A DNA stretch of 48,266 nucleotides from Nitrospinaceae bacterium (GCA_029261595.1 JAJDAZ010000045.1:1-48266); one strand, 5' to 3'; counted from the first letter of the stretch, positions 32,517 to 41,768 are shown. Program-made: numbers and translations. Notes: generated from the letters alone by a model not told the origin.

Positions 32517-34457
32517 TCAATTGTGCTTGAAGGGCTCTTCAGTCAGATGGCGTATTTTTTCTACCAAATCGTTCCGGGAGTAATTCCCCTTTTGGAACAC
32601 GCATTCCACCTTGTCTCGAAGCAGATTCTTTTCCTCGGCAGACAGATCCTTGGCCGTCATGACAATGACGGGGATATCATGCCCGTGCCCGTTTTGCCCC
32701 AATTTTGACAAGAAGTCGAATCCATTGACTTCCGGCAGGACCAGGTCAAGAAGGATCAATCCCGGCTTCTCGGTTTTCAGCATGTTCATGGCCGAGTTTC
32801 CATCCACCGCTTCGGCAACCTCCCACCCTTCCTGTTTCAAAATCCGGCACATGGCGCCGCGATTGGTGGCGTCGTCTTCAACAATAAGGATAGGTTCTTT
32901 TTTTACTTTGGATGGAAATTCCGGCTCCAGCGTTTGGGATTCAGGAGATTCCGGCGGAGAAATTTCCGCAAGCACTGGTTCCTTAATGAGATAAGATTCC
33001 CCGTTCCCAGAAACACCCGGCTTCTCAGCGGGAGCCTCCGGATGGCGTCCGGGATCGGAAGCGTCCGCCGGCAATTTTACCGTGAATACCGATCCTTTCC
33101 CCAATTCGCTTTTGACGGATATATCTCCTCCCAGGATCTGACACAACCGGCGGCTGATGGCCAGTCCCAGGCCCGTTCCACCGTATTTCCGCGACGCAGA
33201 GTTGTCGGACTGTGTGAATTCCTTGAACAGTTCCGGGATCATTTGCTGACTGACTCCGATTCCGGTATCGCTGATGGAAAATGTCAACCATTCCACCTCG
33301 CCCAAGGTCTCGCTGACCACCTTGATGGAAATCGTCCCCTCTTCGGTGAATTTACAGGCGTTGCCGAGCAGGTTAAGCAGGATTTGCCGAACTCGCCCCG
33401 GATCAGAAAACATGGTGTTCACGAAACCCTGCTGGGTGAACGAGATCGTGTTGCGGTTTTTTCTGGCAAGAGGGCGGATGGTGGACATCACATCCTCGAC
33501 CAGACTCATGACCTTAAAGCTTTCCAGGTTGACATCCATGACTCCCGCCTGGGTTTTGGAATAATCCAGTATGTCGTTAAACAAAACCATCAGATGCCTC
33601 CCGGAAACCTCAATGGATCTTAAATCCTCATTGATTTTCGGCAGGTTTAAATTTTTTGTTTCAAACTGCAGGATCTCGCAATAGCCCAATATGGCATTCA
33701 GAGGCGTCTGAAATTCGTGGCTGATCTTGGTTATGAAATCACTCTTGACCCGGGTCGCTCTTTCGGCTTCCTCCTTTGCCACCACCAGCGATTCCTCAGC
33801 CAATCGCCGGAAAGCGACTTCCTGTTTGAGTTCGCAGGTTTGCTCTTCCAGGGTTCTGGTTCGCTCCTGGACGATTTCCTCTAGATTTTTTTTCTGGTCG
33901 GAGATCACTTTGTTCAAGGCCACTCCCTCAAGCGCATGGGAGGTGTTTTGCAGGATAATGGATAGAGGGTATAACGAGGATTCATTGATATCGCCATCCT
34001 TCTTTTTGAGAACTCCGGCAAACATCCCTCTGACCCGGGACTTGTCCCCCAAAACATGAAGGATCAGCGATTTTCCATAGGCCTTGGACGTGACCACCAC
34101 AGGTCGGTTCTGGTTGGCCGCCCAGGCAAAACTACCGTTTTCAATCTGCTCCTCAATTTCCTTTTTGATCCGGGATTCTTCATTTTCAGGGTCCACCCGG
34201 GTCAGGGAAAAATCCGAATCTTCCTCATGCACCATAAAAAACGAGATGACTTCAAAGTCCATCAACTGTTTTAAATGTTCCGCGCAAAGTTTGAGAATTC
34301 GAGAGGTGTCGCCCGCCAGAATCGCCTGGTGCTGAAGTTCTCCGAGAGATGCCAGCAGGCCCAGCTCGAAAAGCTTTGAACGCGCGAGCTTTTCCAGATA
34401 CCCAATGCGAACCTCTTTTTTTTCCACCGGCTCCATATTTTCCCGATCATTGAGCAT
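32517..34457 (-). CDS. Hybrid sensor histidine kinase with GAF-like input and C-terminal receiver
   Basis: The 646-aa product has no transmembrane segment. Residues about 28-185 look like a GAF domain, and a coiled coil (185-235) connects to HisKA with ISHEFQTPLNAILGY (H247). HATPase_c follows: N-box around N366, DTGIG at D397, then GGTGLGLAISRRL. A Pro/Glu-rich linker (465-520) leads to a receiver domain (VEDD at 526-529, phosphoacceptor D571 in LILLDLVLPEVNG, and a Lys near 626). It should autophosphorylate and pass phosphate to its own receiver. It lies 12 bp after the HDOD gene, suggesting an operon, and is the obvious candidate partner for the downstream REC-DUF1566 protein. Confidence 0.92.
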   Translation of the reverse strand: MLNDRENMEPVEKKEVRIGYLEKLARSKLFELGLLASLGELQHQAILAGDTSRILKLCAEHLKQLMDFEVISFFMVHEEDSDFSLTRVDPENEESRIKKEIEEQIENGSFAWAANQNRPVVVTSKAYGKSLILHVLGDKSRVRGMFAGVLKKKDGDINESSLYPLSIILQNTSHALEGVALNKVISDQKKNLEEIVQERTRTLEEQTCELKQEVAFRRLAEESLVVAKEEAERATRVKSDFITKISHEFQTPLNAILGYCEILQFETKNLNLPKINEDLRSIEVSGRHLMVLFNDILDYSKTQAGVMDVNLESFKVMSLVEDVMSTIRPLARKNRNTISFTQQGFVNTMFSDPGRVRQILLNLLGNACKFTEEGTISIKVVSETLGEVEWLTFSISDTGIGVSQQMIPELFKEFTQSDNSASRKYGGTGLGLAISRRLCQILGGDISVKSELGKGSVFTVKLPADASDPGRHPEAPAEKPGVSGNGESYLIKEPVLAEISPPESPESQTLEPEFPSKVKKEPILIVEDDATNRGAMCRILKQEGWEVAEAVDGNSAMNMLKTEKPGLILLDLVLPEVNGFDFLSKLGQNGHGHDIPVIVMTAKDLSAEEKNLLRDKVECVFQKGNYSRNDLVEKIRHLTEEPFKHN

Positions 34458-34469
34458 GATTTCCGATTC

Positions 34470-35354
34470 CTACAAAAAAACTTTTATGGCTTCACTTGCC
34501 TGGCGATCCACCTGGGACAAAACAGAAGATAAAAAACTGGTCGGTAAATCCAGGGATTTCCAGGCCTCGTTATTTAAAGGCGGCACAAAACGTTCTCCAC
34601 TGGTCCCGATCTCCAGAACCTTCGCCAGGATGTCGGCCACATGGGTGATAGTGGCCTCCAGGGGATATTGCAAAGCGCGGGAGGGATAGTGGTGATACAT
34701 GACCCCTTCCACCAGACTTTCAGGCAGATTCCACTTTCTCAGCAACCTGCCTCCCGCTTCGGCATGGTCCCATCCAAGCACGTCGTTTTCCGCTTCATGC
34801 AAAAGACCTCCATGACTGTATTTTATCAGGACACGACTCATTTCCTCAGGCAGGGCCAGATATAAAAGCAGGCGTCCCAGGTCATGCAGTAGACCCAAAA
34901 CATAAAATCGTTCGGGGTTGGGTTCCTTCAAATAAACGGCAATCACCCGACCGGCCAAACCGGTGGCGATGCTGTGCTTCCAAAAGGAATGCATGTTTAC
35001 CACATCCTTCGGGATCCCTTTAAAATTATTGATGATCGCCGTCGCCAGGGCCAGATCACGCAACTGGACCATCCCCACAATGGTAATGGCATGGGAGATG
35101 GTCTCCACTTTGGAAGAAAAACCAAAGAATGAACTGTTCACAATATTCAGCAGGCGGGCCGTGAGCGCAGAATCCTGGCTGATGATATGGCCGATTTCCG
35201 CAAAAGAACTTTCCGGGTTTTCCACCGCTTCATTTATTTGATAAAAGATGGTCGGCAAAGAACCCAGTTGCACGGACCCTTCGATCAAACCATCGATGCT
35301 GATATTATTGTCCGATAAATCTCTTAATGAGGATTCATCTTTCTCAAAGTGCAT
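34470..35354 (-). CDS. HDOD-domain protein
   Basis: The 294-aa product contains an HDOD domain: QLGSLPTIFYQINEAVENPESS, then IISQDSALTARLLNIVNSSFFG, SHAITIVGMVQLRDLALA, LGLLHDLGRLLLYLALPEE and GWDHAEAGGRLLRKWNLPE. HDOD proteins are output or scaffold modules associated with signalling and stress. This one keeps an HD pair (LLHDLGR), but the full metal-dependent phosphodiesterase site is not evident. Its start overlaps the end of the upstream gene by 31 bp, and the hybrid kinase gene follows 12 bp later, so these are likely translationally linked. Confidence 0.9.
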   Translation of the reverse strand: MHFEKDESSLRDLSDNNISIDGLIEGSVQLGSLPTIFYQINEAVENPESSFAEIGHIISQDSALTARLLNIVNSSFFGFSSKVETISHAITIVGMVQLRDLALATAIINNFKGIPKDVVNMHSFWKHSIATGLAGRVIAVYLKEPNPERFYVLGLLHDLGRLLLYLALPEEMSRVLIKYSHGGLLHEAENDVLGWDHAEAGGRLLRKWNLPESLVEGVMYHHYPSRALQYPLEATITHVADILAKVLEIGTSGERFVPPLNNEAWKSLDLPTSFLSSVLSQVDRQASEAIKVFL

Positions 35355-35662
35355 AACTCTACCAGTTCCTTTATTGCGGGATGTTGCCTGTCTGTGTAAC
35401 GAAACAATTCATCCACATCTTCTTTCACCTGGCCGGAGACCTCCTGATTCGGGACCTTTAAAATAGGAGCCTCAGAGATGGAGTTGTCCTCCGTTTGAGG
35501 GCCTTCAATATCCAATTCAGTGATTCCCCACGCTTTAAAGGTCCGGATATGATTGGCGGTGATTTCTTCACCCTCTCTCAGAAGAAGTCTTCCGTTCGGG
35601 TCCCTCGCGTGGCGGGCCAGAACCATGCCGGGTTTTATGTCTTTTATCCTTATATGGGTCAT
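35324..35662 (-). CDS. Small protein resembling the N-terminal domain of HD-GYP proteins
   Basis: The 112-aa product has an N-terminal half reading IKPGMVLARHARDPNGRLLLREGEEITANHIRTFKAWGITELDIEG. By family recollection this is the small beta-rich segment that precedes HD-GYP domains. Here it stands alone, with an acidic C-terminal tail and no HD-GYP domain. It overlaps the HDOD gene by 31 bp. Since HDOD is a relative of HD domains, the pair may be a split version of a fused architecture; that is inference. The start has a weak ribosome-binding site. Confidence 0.75.
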   Translation of the reverse strand: MTHIRIKDIKPGMVLARHARDPNGRLLLREGEEITANHIRTFKAWGITELDIEGPQTEDNSISEAPILKVPNQEVSGQVKEDVDELFRYTDRQHPAIKELVELCTLRKMNPH

Positions 35663-35967
35663 AAAATAGGGTTGAACGTATTATCGGATTAAAAATATTG
35701 TCTGGTCAATTAATCGATCAACCAGCAAAAACCTTTCATGATAATGAAAACAGATTTCCTTCGAACCCATTATTATATTTACAGTACAGGCGGTAACTGG
35801 CAAAATAAGGGCCTGGGGTCCGTTGATTTCGGACCATCGGCCGTTCGCAGGGATTCTATCATGAGAATATTTCGGCGACCGAAATCTTTTACGCCCGGCG
35901 AGCCCCCTTCAAAAGACATTACGAGCCATTCACCACAGAGTTTTACCTACTTTATACCGGCCAAAAT
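35663..35967. other. Divergent intergenic region
   Basis: About 305 bp lie between the minus-strand signalling operon and the plus-strand lipoprotein gene. It must hold promoters in both directions. I see no convincing boxes, and the 102-codon frame crossing it looks like a chance ORF. Confidence 0.4.
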
Positions 35968-36546
35968 ATGTCACCTTTTAAATTCGCCCTCACAAAAATT
36001 TCTCTTTTCCTTATTATTGCCGGATGTTCTCAACAGCATTTCGTGAACATCGACCCTGCCCTGCCGGTCAACCGGTCCGACCTGGGTCATAACAGCACCG
36101 TGGGTTTGAAAGTCACCGATTCCAGGTCAAGCAATCTCATTTCCAAATGGAAAGGAAAATACAATTTCAGAAGATTCCGCATCAGCCCCGAACAGGACAT
36201 TGCCACGGTACTCCACGCTAAAATTGCCACCGGCCTGCAGAAAACCGGGTTCATCACCAAACGGTTTTCTTCTCATAATAGTCAGGCATTGAAGGTGGAA
36301 ATCCTGCAACTTCAAAGCGCCTATGACGCATCCGATCCCAACCGGGGGGTCAAAGTCGGCGCCGTTTTGCGGGCGCAGTGCATTAATAAGGACCAGACTT
36401 ATCGAGGGGAATACAGGGAACGTCTGACTCGAAATCCAATAGCCCCCACATCGTTTCCCAACCAAACGCTGGTCAATGCCTCGCTTTCAGGGGCTTTAAA
36501 AAAAATGTTTTCAGACGAACAGCTTCTCAACTGCCTGGCGCGTTGA
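35968..36546 (+). CDS. YajG-like lipoprotein
   Basis: The 192-aa product has a signal peptide ending in the lipobox IAGC (Cys20 of MSPFKFALTKISLFLIIAGC). The mature part begins QQHFVNIDPALPV and contains GLKVTDSRSSN, then LHAKIATGLQKTGF. This order resembles the YajG family of outer-membrane lipoproteins (LDP motif, VxDSR motif, xxLxxGLxxxGF). It is predicted to sit in the periplasmic leaflet of an envelope membrane, function unknown. It is monocistronic, with about 500 bp of non-coding DNA downstream. Confidence 0.75.
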   Translation: MSPFKFALTKISLFLIIAGCSQQHFVNIDPALPVNRSDLGHNSTVGLKVTDSRSSNLISKWKGKYNFRRFRISPEQDIATVLHAKIATGLQKTGFITKRFSSHNSQALKVEILQLQSAYDASDPNRGVKVGAVLRAQCINKDQTYRGEYRERLTRNPIAPTSFPNQTLVNASLSGALKKMFSDEQLLNCLAR

Positions 36547-37052
36547 CTCCGGAAATCACTCAGGTTTGCATCTAGCTGTTTCAACAAGACTCCTCAAAAT
36601 TTTTGCTAGTTTCTCAAGGCGGAAAATAACAACCTGGCAAGAAAACCAGTTTACCACAAAATTCTCATTTAAAGAGCGACCCCTTTAAAACTGGCTGGTT
36701 AGGAAGAAGGCGTTCTGGATAATAAGGATTGTTTTTCCCCTATTAACGAATTGAAAACATAATAAAAAAAATTAAATAAATTTAGCGTCTGAAATTTTAA
36801 CCCACTTAAGAACAGAATTTTGTTAGCCCAAAAACCTGCGCCATTTTTAAATCCGGCCCTCGACCCTTTACAGATCTCCCTGCGGTCGTTCTAAATACTT
36901 GAAGGAATTCAAAAAATTTACTATGGTTCGTTACAAACATTCAAAAATTGTCAGTTTTCAGCCTCTTAAAAATAAAAATACGAGTCATCATCAGAATTTT
37001 CAGCAACAAATGAATTCCTTCATTAAATGCAGGCCGCAGGGGGAGATAAAAA
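36547..37052. other. 506-bp region upstream of amt
   Basis: AT-rich non-coding DNA. I looked for a sigma54-type TGGCAC-N5-TTGC site, common before ammonium transporter genes, and found none. A good ribosome-binding site (AGGGGGAG) ends about 7 nt before the amt start. No small gene or strong hairpin was found. Confidence 0.45.
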
Positions 37053-38288
37053 ATGGATAACAAAGTAATCATAATCAGTAACAGTGGCGATGTCCTGTTC
37101 ATGATGCTGGGCGCGGTCATGGTATTTGCCATGCACGGTGGTTTTGCTTTTCTGGAAGTTGGAACGGTGCGCAAAAAAAATCAGGTGAACGCGCTTGTAA
37201 AAATTCTTTCGGACTTTGCCATCTCCACCATCATTTACTTTGGCATCGGCTACGCCATCGCCTATGGCGTGTATTTTTACAAACCAGCGGCCGAACTGGT
37301 AGGAGACAATCAAGGCTACGAGTTGGTGCATTTCTTCTTTCTGCTCACCTTCGCCGCAGCGATACCCGCCATCATTTCCGGCGGCATCGCCGAGCGGGCC
37401 AAGTTCTGGACCCAGGCCCTGGCGGCAGGGATTTTCGTGGCTTTCATTTATCCCCTGTTCGAAGGAATGGTCTGGGGGCAAATCACATCTCTGGGGCAGG
37501 ACGACTCCTGGCTGGCGGGGATTTCAGGAGGAATCCCTTTCCATGATTATGCGGGTTCGGTGGTGGTGCATTCCGTCGGCGGCTGGATCGCCCTGGCGGC
37601 GGTCATCATTCTGGGGCCTCGCATAGGCAGATGGGATTCCCAGGGGAGAAGCAGACCTTTACCCATCAGCAGTGTCCCTTTCATGGCGCTGGGGAGCTGG
37701 ATGCTATGCGTCGGGTGGTTCGGATTCAACGTGATGTCCGGCGCGACGCTCGATGGCATCACCGGCCTGGTCGCCATGAATTCCCTGTTCGCGATGGCAG
37801 GCGGCATACTGGTGGCTCTGGTCATATCGAAAAACGACCCCGGTTTCATTCATAACGGAGCGCTTGCCGGGCTCGTCGCCATTTGCGCAGGCTCCGACAA
37901 AGTGCATCCCATCGGCGCATTTATCATTGGAGGCATTGCCGCCGTTATATTTGTTAAGGGATTCACATGGGAGCAGGAAAAACTGAAACTCGACGATGTA
38001 CTCGGTGTCTGGCCCCTGCATGGAATCTCCGGAACCTGGGGGGGAATCGCCTGCGGAATCTTCGGCCAGGAAGCCCTGGGCGGCATGGGCGGAGTCAGCC
38101 TGATCGCGCAAACCGTGGGCTCCCTGATCGCCATTGTCATTGCTCTGGGCGGCGGGTTTGCGGTTTACATTATTCTGGACAAAACGTTTGGAATAAGGCT
38201 TTCAAAAGAAGATGAAATGAGAGGTTCCGACCTTGCTATTCACAACCTGGAAGCCAACCCGGAAGACATTTCAGCCCGCTTCATGTAA
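37053..38288 (+). CDS. amt: Ammonium transporter (Amt family)
   Basis: The 411-aa membrane protein has about eleven hydrophobic helices. Amt signatures are present: FLEVGTVRKKNQ, then AAAIPAIISGGIAERAKFW, the DYAGSVVVHSVGGW segment (D165 and pore His173), GWFGFNVMSG, and DDVLGVWPLHGISGTWGG (pore His323). The D165/H173 spacing equals that of E. coli AmtB D160/H168. It would conduct ammonium/ammonia across the inner membrane. The C-terminal tail is short and carries an EDEMRGSDLAIHN segment typical of the regulatory tail (the canonical motif has GLD). No glnB/glnK gene is adjacent. A strong hairpin terminator follows, so it is probably monocistronic. Confidence 0.95.
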   Translation: MDNKVIIISNSGDVLFMMLGAVMVFAMHGGFAFLEVGTVRKKNQVNALVKILSDFAISTIIYFGIGYAIAYGVYFYKPAAELVGDNQGYELVHFFFLLTFAAAIPAIISGGIAERAKFWTQALAAGIFVAFIYPLFEGMVWGQITSLGQDDSWLAGISGGIPFHDYAGSVVVHSVGGWIALAAVIILGPRIGRWDSQGRSRPLPISSVPFMALGSWMLCVGWFGFNVMSGATLDGITGLVAMNSLFAMAGGILVALVISKNDPGFIHNGALAGLVAICAGSDKVHPIGAFIIGGIAAVIFVKGFTWEQEKLKLDDVLGVWPLHGISGTWGGIACGIFGQEALGGMGGVSLIAQTVGSLIAIVIALGGGFAVYIILDKTFGIRLSKEDEMRGSDLAIHNLEANPEDISARFM

Positions 38289-38305
38289 ATACCTTATAAT
38301 AATGA

Positions 38306-38343
38306 AGGACCTGAATTCGCTTTTAAAAATGAATTCAGGTCCT
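38306..38343 (+). terminator. Strong hairpin terminator after amt
   Basis: AGGACCTGAATTC (38306-38318) and GAATTCAGGTCCT (38331-38343) form a perfect 13-bp stem with a 12-nt loop, starting 18 bp after the amt stop. The following CTTTAT is only a weak U-tract. Confidence 0.7.
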
Positions 38344-38449
38344 CTTTATCAGTGTTGAGGAGGTTTCTTATCCATCTGTGTTTTTCTGTGTCCAGCGGTG
38401 GCTTAACCCACTCATGTAAAGGTCCGTGGATTCACAAGAAGGAGGCGTC

Positions 38450-40765
38450 ATGAAATTATCAGGGGCCGTCGCTTTTTGCCTCTACTGCCTGATATTCGGC
38501 ACTCCCCTGCCCTCGTTGGCTTTTGACGACAAGATAGAGGGATACAAAAAAGCCATAGAAGCCGACCCGAAAGATTACGCACCGCATTTCGCCCTTGGAC
38601 AAATCTACCAGACCCTGGGCCTCTACGAAAAAGCCATCGCGGAGTTCAAAAAAACCCTCAATCTGGAGCCCATCTTTTCCGCAGCATATCATGGACTGGG
38701 CGGCAGTTATGGCGAACTGGGACGTTTCAAGAAATCCCAGGCCGCCTACCTGGAAGCCACCCGGCTCGACCCCAATTATGCAGAAGGTCAATACGGCCTG
38801 GGATGGGTTTACAGCAAACTCGGTAAATGTAACAAGGCCATCCCGCCCCTTCAAATAGCCATCCGTTTGGAACCGGAAATGAGCGCGGCGCATTTTGTCC
38901 TCGGCCAATGTCACGCCGCACTCGGCAATCCGATGAAAGCGATCGAAGAATTCAATAAGGCCCTCGAAAACACGCCTCTTTTTGTGGAAGCTCATTTGGG
39001 TCTGGGGAAGAGTCACATGGCCCTGAAAAAATATGACCGCGCCATCGTCGCCTTCAATAATGCCTTGGAACTCAATCCCAGTTTTTACGAGGCGCTGACG
39101 GGAATCGGCCAGGCCCATATTCAATCCGGTCATTATAAAGAAGCCATCGAACCTCTAAAATCCGCTCTTTTGATCAACCCGAAAGACGGACCGGCGCACG
39201 CGGCTCTCGGAACCGCCTACCAAAAACTGAAACAGCATAAAATGGCCCTGAAAGCCTTTCAAAGTTATGCCCGGATTAAATTCAGCCTCCCGCAGGCCCA
39301 CTTCAAACTCGGGCAAGCCTATCTGAATGTCGGGCAAAGGTCGAAAGCAATAAAAAGTTTTATGGAAGCGGTGCGTTTGAATAAGGATTACGCGCCTGCA
39401 TACCGCACTCTGGCAAGGCTCTACGAAAAAACGCATGAATATTCCAAGGCTTTAAAAAACTACGGGGAAGTGGTGCGCCTCCAGCCCAAAAACAGCCAGG
39501 CGTTTTTCAATCTGGGAAAAATTCACGATCGAATGAAGCAATACAATCTGGCGGCAGATGCCTATAAACAGGTTCTGGCCTTAAAACCCAATCACCGGGA
39601 AGCGCATAAACGCCTGGCAGAAAATTACCTAAAATTAAAATGGTACGAACCCGCGCGGGACGAATTCATGAAAGTGGTGGCGGCCAATCCCAAATCCGCC
39701 GAAATGCAATTCAACCTCGGCCTGGCGCTGGTCGAACTGCAACATTATAAGGAAGCCATCGCCCCATTGAGCGCCGCCATCAAATTATCTCCCGATCACC
39801 CCCTGGCCAATTACGAACTGGGGTTTGCCTATCTGAACCTGAAGCAATTCAGGCAAGCGGTCCCACCCCTGAAACGGGCGGTGGACATCGGACCCGAAAG
39901 CCCACTTTCCCGCCTGAGCCTGGGCATCGCCCTGAGCGAACTGGGGCAGTTCCGCGCGGCTCTTCCCCATCTGGAAAAATCCATTCAATTGGCCCCCGAT
40001 GTTTTCAAAGCCCAGAACTTTATGGGTACGGCTTATGTGCAATCGGGTCAATATGAAAAAGCGATCGGACCGCTCAAACAGGCGATCCACCTCGATCCCG
40101 GTTTTCTTGAAGGCTACAATCAACTGGGCGCCGTTTTCGTGGAATTAAAACGGCATGAGGAGGCCGTCAAAATCTTTCAGGCCGGGACCAAAATGGACCC
40201 GAATTTTCTCAACGGCTACATCCATCTGGCATCCCTGCACGCCCTGACCGAAAACCATGAAGCCGCCATTCGCGATTACAAAGAGGTGATCCGAATCGAC
40301 CCAAACCATGTCAGGGCGCATTACAATTTAGGACTCATTTACGATGTGCTCGGAAGGTTTGATGATTCGGTGGCGCAATATAAAAAAGTGATTGCCATCG
40401 ACCCCAAATTTGCCCCGGCATATTCCAGCCTGGGCTGGGCGCTCCTGGAAACAAACCGCCCGCTGGAAGCGGTCGGCCCTCTCAAGCAGGCCATTCTGTT
40501 GAATCCCGCCAACGCCGACGCCTATTTCAACCTGGGTTGGGCCTATGTCGATATGGAGCATTTCAAAAAAGCCACCCGTCAGCTTGAAGAAGCCCTGCGC
40601 TTGAACCCAAACCATACCGGGGCACAGGAAAGACTGGAAATGGCCAAAAGAATGATCGATCAGGAATCACAAAGGAGTACCCAAAGTTCTCCCGCATATC
40701 GGAAAAACCGTCATGCACCCCGACCCAGGGATTCGAACCAGCCCGTGATTATCATCACTCCTTAA
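38450..40765 (+). CDS. Exported protein built of 21 tetratricopeptide repeats
   Basis: The 771-aa product has a signal peptide ending PSLA (about residue 24). It then consists almost wholly of 21 contiguous 34-residue TPR units, such as IAEFKKTLNLEP, AAYHGLGGSYGELGRF and IGPLKQAIHLDPGFLEGYNQLG. A short basic, Ser/Pro-rich tail follows. I chose the ATG at 38450 because AAGGAGG sits 5 nt upstream; a GTG at 38426 in the same frame lacks such a site. It should be a periplasmic superhelical scaffold that binds other proteins or peptides. No catalytic domain is present and the partner is unknown. Confidence 0.9.
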   Translation: MKLSGAVAFCLYCLIFGTPLPSLAFDDKIEGYKKAIEADPKDYAPHFALGQIYQTLGLYEKAIAEFKKTLNLEPIFSAAYHGLGGSYGELGRFKKSQAAYLEATRLDPNYAEGQYGLGWVYSKLGKCNKAIPPLQIAIRLEPEMSAAHFVLGQCHAALGNPMKAIEEFNKALENTPLFVEAHLGLGKSHMALKKYDRAIVAFNNALELNPSFYEALTGIGQAHIQSGHYKEAIEPLKSALLINPKDGPAHAALGTAYQKLKQHKMALKAFQSYARIKFSLPQAHFKLGQAYLNVGQRSKAIKSFMEAVRLNKDYAPAYRTLARLYEKTHEYSKALKNYGEVVRLQPKNSQAFFNLGKIHDRMKQYNLAADAYKQVLALKPNHREAHKRLAENYLKLKWYEPARDEFMKVVAANPKSAEMQFNLGLALVELQHYKEAIAPLSAAIKLSPDHPLANYELGFAYLNLKQFRQAVPPLKRAVDIGPESPLSRLSLGIALSELGQFRAALPHLEKSIQLAPDVFKAQNFMGTAYVQSGQYEKAIGPLKQAIHLDPGFLEGYNQLGAVFVELKRHEEAVKIFQAGTKMDPNFLNGYIHLASLHALTENHEAAIRDYKEVIRIDPNHVRAHYNLGLIYDVLGRFDDSVAQYKKVIAIDPKFAPAYSSLGWALLETNRPLEAVGPLKQAILLNPANADAYFNLGWAYVDMEHFKKATRQLEEALRLNPNHTGAQERLEMAKRMIDQESQRSTQSSPAYRKNRHAPRPRDSNQPVIIITP

Positions 40766-40853
40766 GCATTAGAAAGAAACTCACCAGTCGAAATTCTTCT
40801 ACCGAATGACGTGGCTCGTCGAATAAACAAAAATTAGGACATGGATTGATGGA

Positions 40854-40879
40854 CATTAACTAATGTGTATTAGTTAATG
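40854..40879. terminator. Perfect 11-bp inverted repeat between TPR gene and toxin gene
   Basis: CATTAACTAAT (40854-40864) and ATTAGTTAATG (40869-40879) flank a GTGT loop. It lies between the convergent ends of the TPR gene and the toxin gene, 7 bp past the toxin stop. Its position suits a bidirectional transcription end, but it is AT-rich with no U-tract and could instead bind a protein. Confidence 0.45.
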
Positions 40880-40885
40880 ATCATT

Positions 40886-41185
40886 TTACTGGAGATTTGA
40901 AAACGTATCCGGCCATTTTCTGGAGGTATGCATGACGGCTAGAATGCGTATCTGTTTCTTTTTGATGTAATAAGGAAGGATGTAGGGGTAGCCTGCAACC
41001 ACAAGTTCTCTTGTTTTATTGACCCGTCCGGGTCGTCCAAGTTCCGGGTTGTGTTGAAGGGAGTCGCCGGAAGTTTTAATTTTTACCAGAACCCGGTAGG
41101 CGGCGGATGGGTCGTCTTTTTCAATGTGACGGCCAATTTCCTTTAAATCTTCTGTCGATTCTTTGAGCCATACTACTTCCATCAT
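40886..41185 (-). CDS. RelE/ParE-family toxin
   Basis: The 99-aa product matches the small RelE/ParE fold: MEVVWLKESTEDLKEIGRHI, then NPELGRPGRVNKTRELVVAGYPYILPYYIKK and IRILAVMHTSRKWP. The GRPGR...TRELVV...YPYxxxY...VxxxxHxxRKWP order is characteristic. It overlaps the upstream antitoxin gene by 4 bp (ATGA), as in type II toxin-antitoxin operons. ParE-like toxins inhibit gyrase and RelE-like ones cut mRNA; the sequence alone does not decide between them, although a CopG/ParD-like partner favours ParE. Confidence 0.88.
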   Translation of the reverse strand: MMEVVWLKESTEDLKEIGRHIEKDDPSAAYRVLVKIKTSGDSLQHNPELGRPGRVNKTRELVVAGYPYILPYYIKKKQIRILAVMHTSRKWPDTFSNLQ

Positions 41186-41427
41186 GGCTTGAAGGACTCA
41201 ACGATTTTATCCACCTGATCGCTCTTTAGAAACTTGCCTCCCTTTTCCGCTTTTTTAAGGCGCTCATTAATCCTTCGTTCCTGCCATTCGTAAACGTCCA
41301 GATAGTTTTCAATCGCTTCGTTGATGAGCCAATTGCGCGACCGGTCAAACCCGGCGGCTATGTGGTCCAGCTTTTTCTGAGCCTCTGATGAGATTCTAAC
41401 GGTGATGTTTCCAGAACTCTGAGCCAT
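41182..41427 (-). CDS. Ribbon-helix-helix antitoxin (ParD/CopG-like)
   Basis: The 81-aa product begins with a beta strand and RHH fold: ITVRISSEAQKKLDHIAAGF, then DRSRNWLINEAIENYLDVYE. A charged C-terminal tail that would neutralise the toxin follows. The gene comes first in the operon and overlaps the toxin start by 4 bp. A GGAGTG ribosome-binding site precedes the ATG, and an AT-rich stretch at 41437-41475 is the likely autoregulated promoter/operator, although no clear palindrome is visible. Confidence 0.85.
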   Translation of the reverse strand: MAQSSGNITVRISSEAQKKLDHIAAGFDRSRNWLINEAIENYLDVYEWQERRINERLKKAEKGGKFLKSDQVDKIVESFKP

Positions 41428-41768
41428 GTGTAATCACTCCGATTGCAATATAATATAATCATAACAAACAATCGTATCCAGGGATAGCTTCATTTCTTTA
41501 TTCGCACACGTAAAGGCTTATATGAACCACCGCCGGGAAAGACACGGCCTCTGCCGTAAATACCTGAATAATATTTTCCGAACTTTGCAACACCTCATTG
41601 GTTTGGCAAGTGTCCCCCAAGTAACTGAACAAGCCTTCCTGGTAGCAGCAAAGGAAAACAAACACCCATATTCAACCAAATATCCGACAAGCGTTAACAG
41701 CTTTCCCCGGAATAATTAAGGGCCTTCAAAACAAAGGAGTTTTCCCACAATCAGAATCAATAAATAAG
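41428..41768. other. Region between toxin-antitoxin operon and nuo promoter
   Basis: This holds the presumed toxin-antitoxin promoter at its left end and otherwise no supportable gene. A 65-codon plus-strand frame at 41522-41719 has no ribosome-binding site or recognisable sequence and was not called. Confidence 0.4.

Noticed and set aside
35738..36046. 102-codon plus-strand ORF overlapping the YajG-like gene
   Set aside because: It is out of frame with the lipoprotein gene, has no signal or family features and spans a divergent promoter region.
36547..37052. Sigma54 promoter upstream of amt
   Set aside because: I searched for TGGCAC-N5-TTGC and close variants and found no match with both GG and GC elements correctly spaced.
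41522..41719. 65-codon plus-strand ORF before the nuo promoter
   Set aside because: It has no Shine-Dalgarno, an unremarkable composition and no recognisable motif, and lies in an intergenic region with clear regulatory signals.
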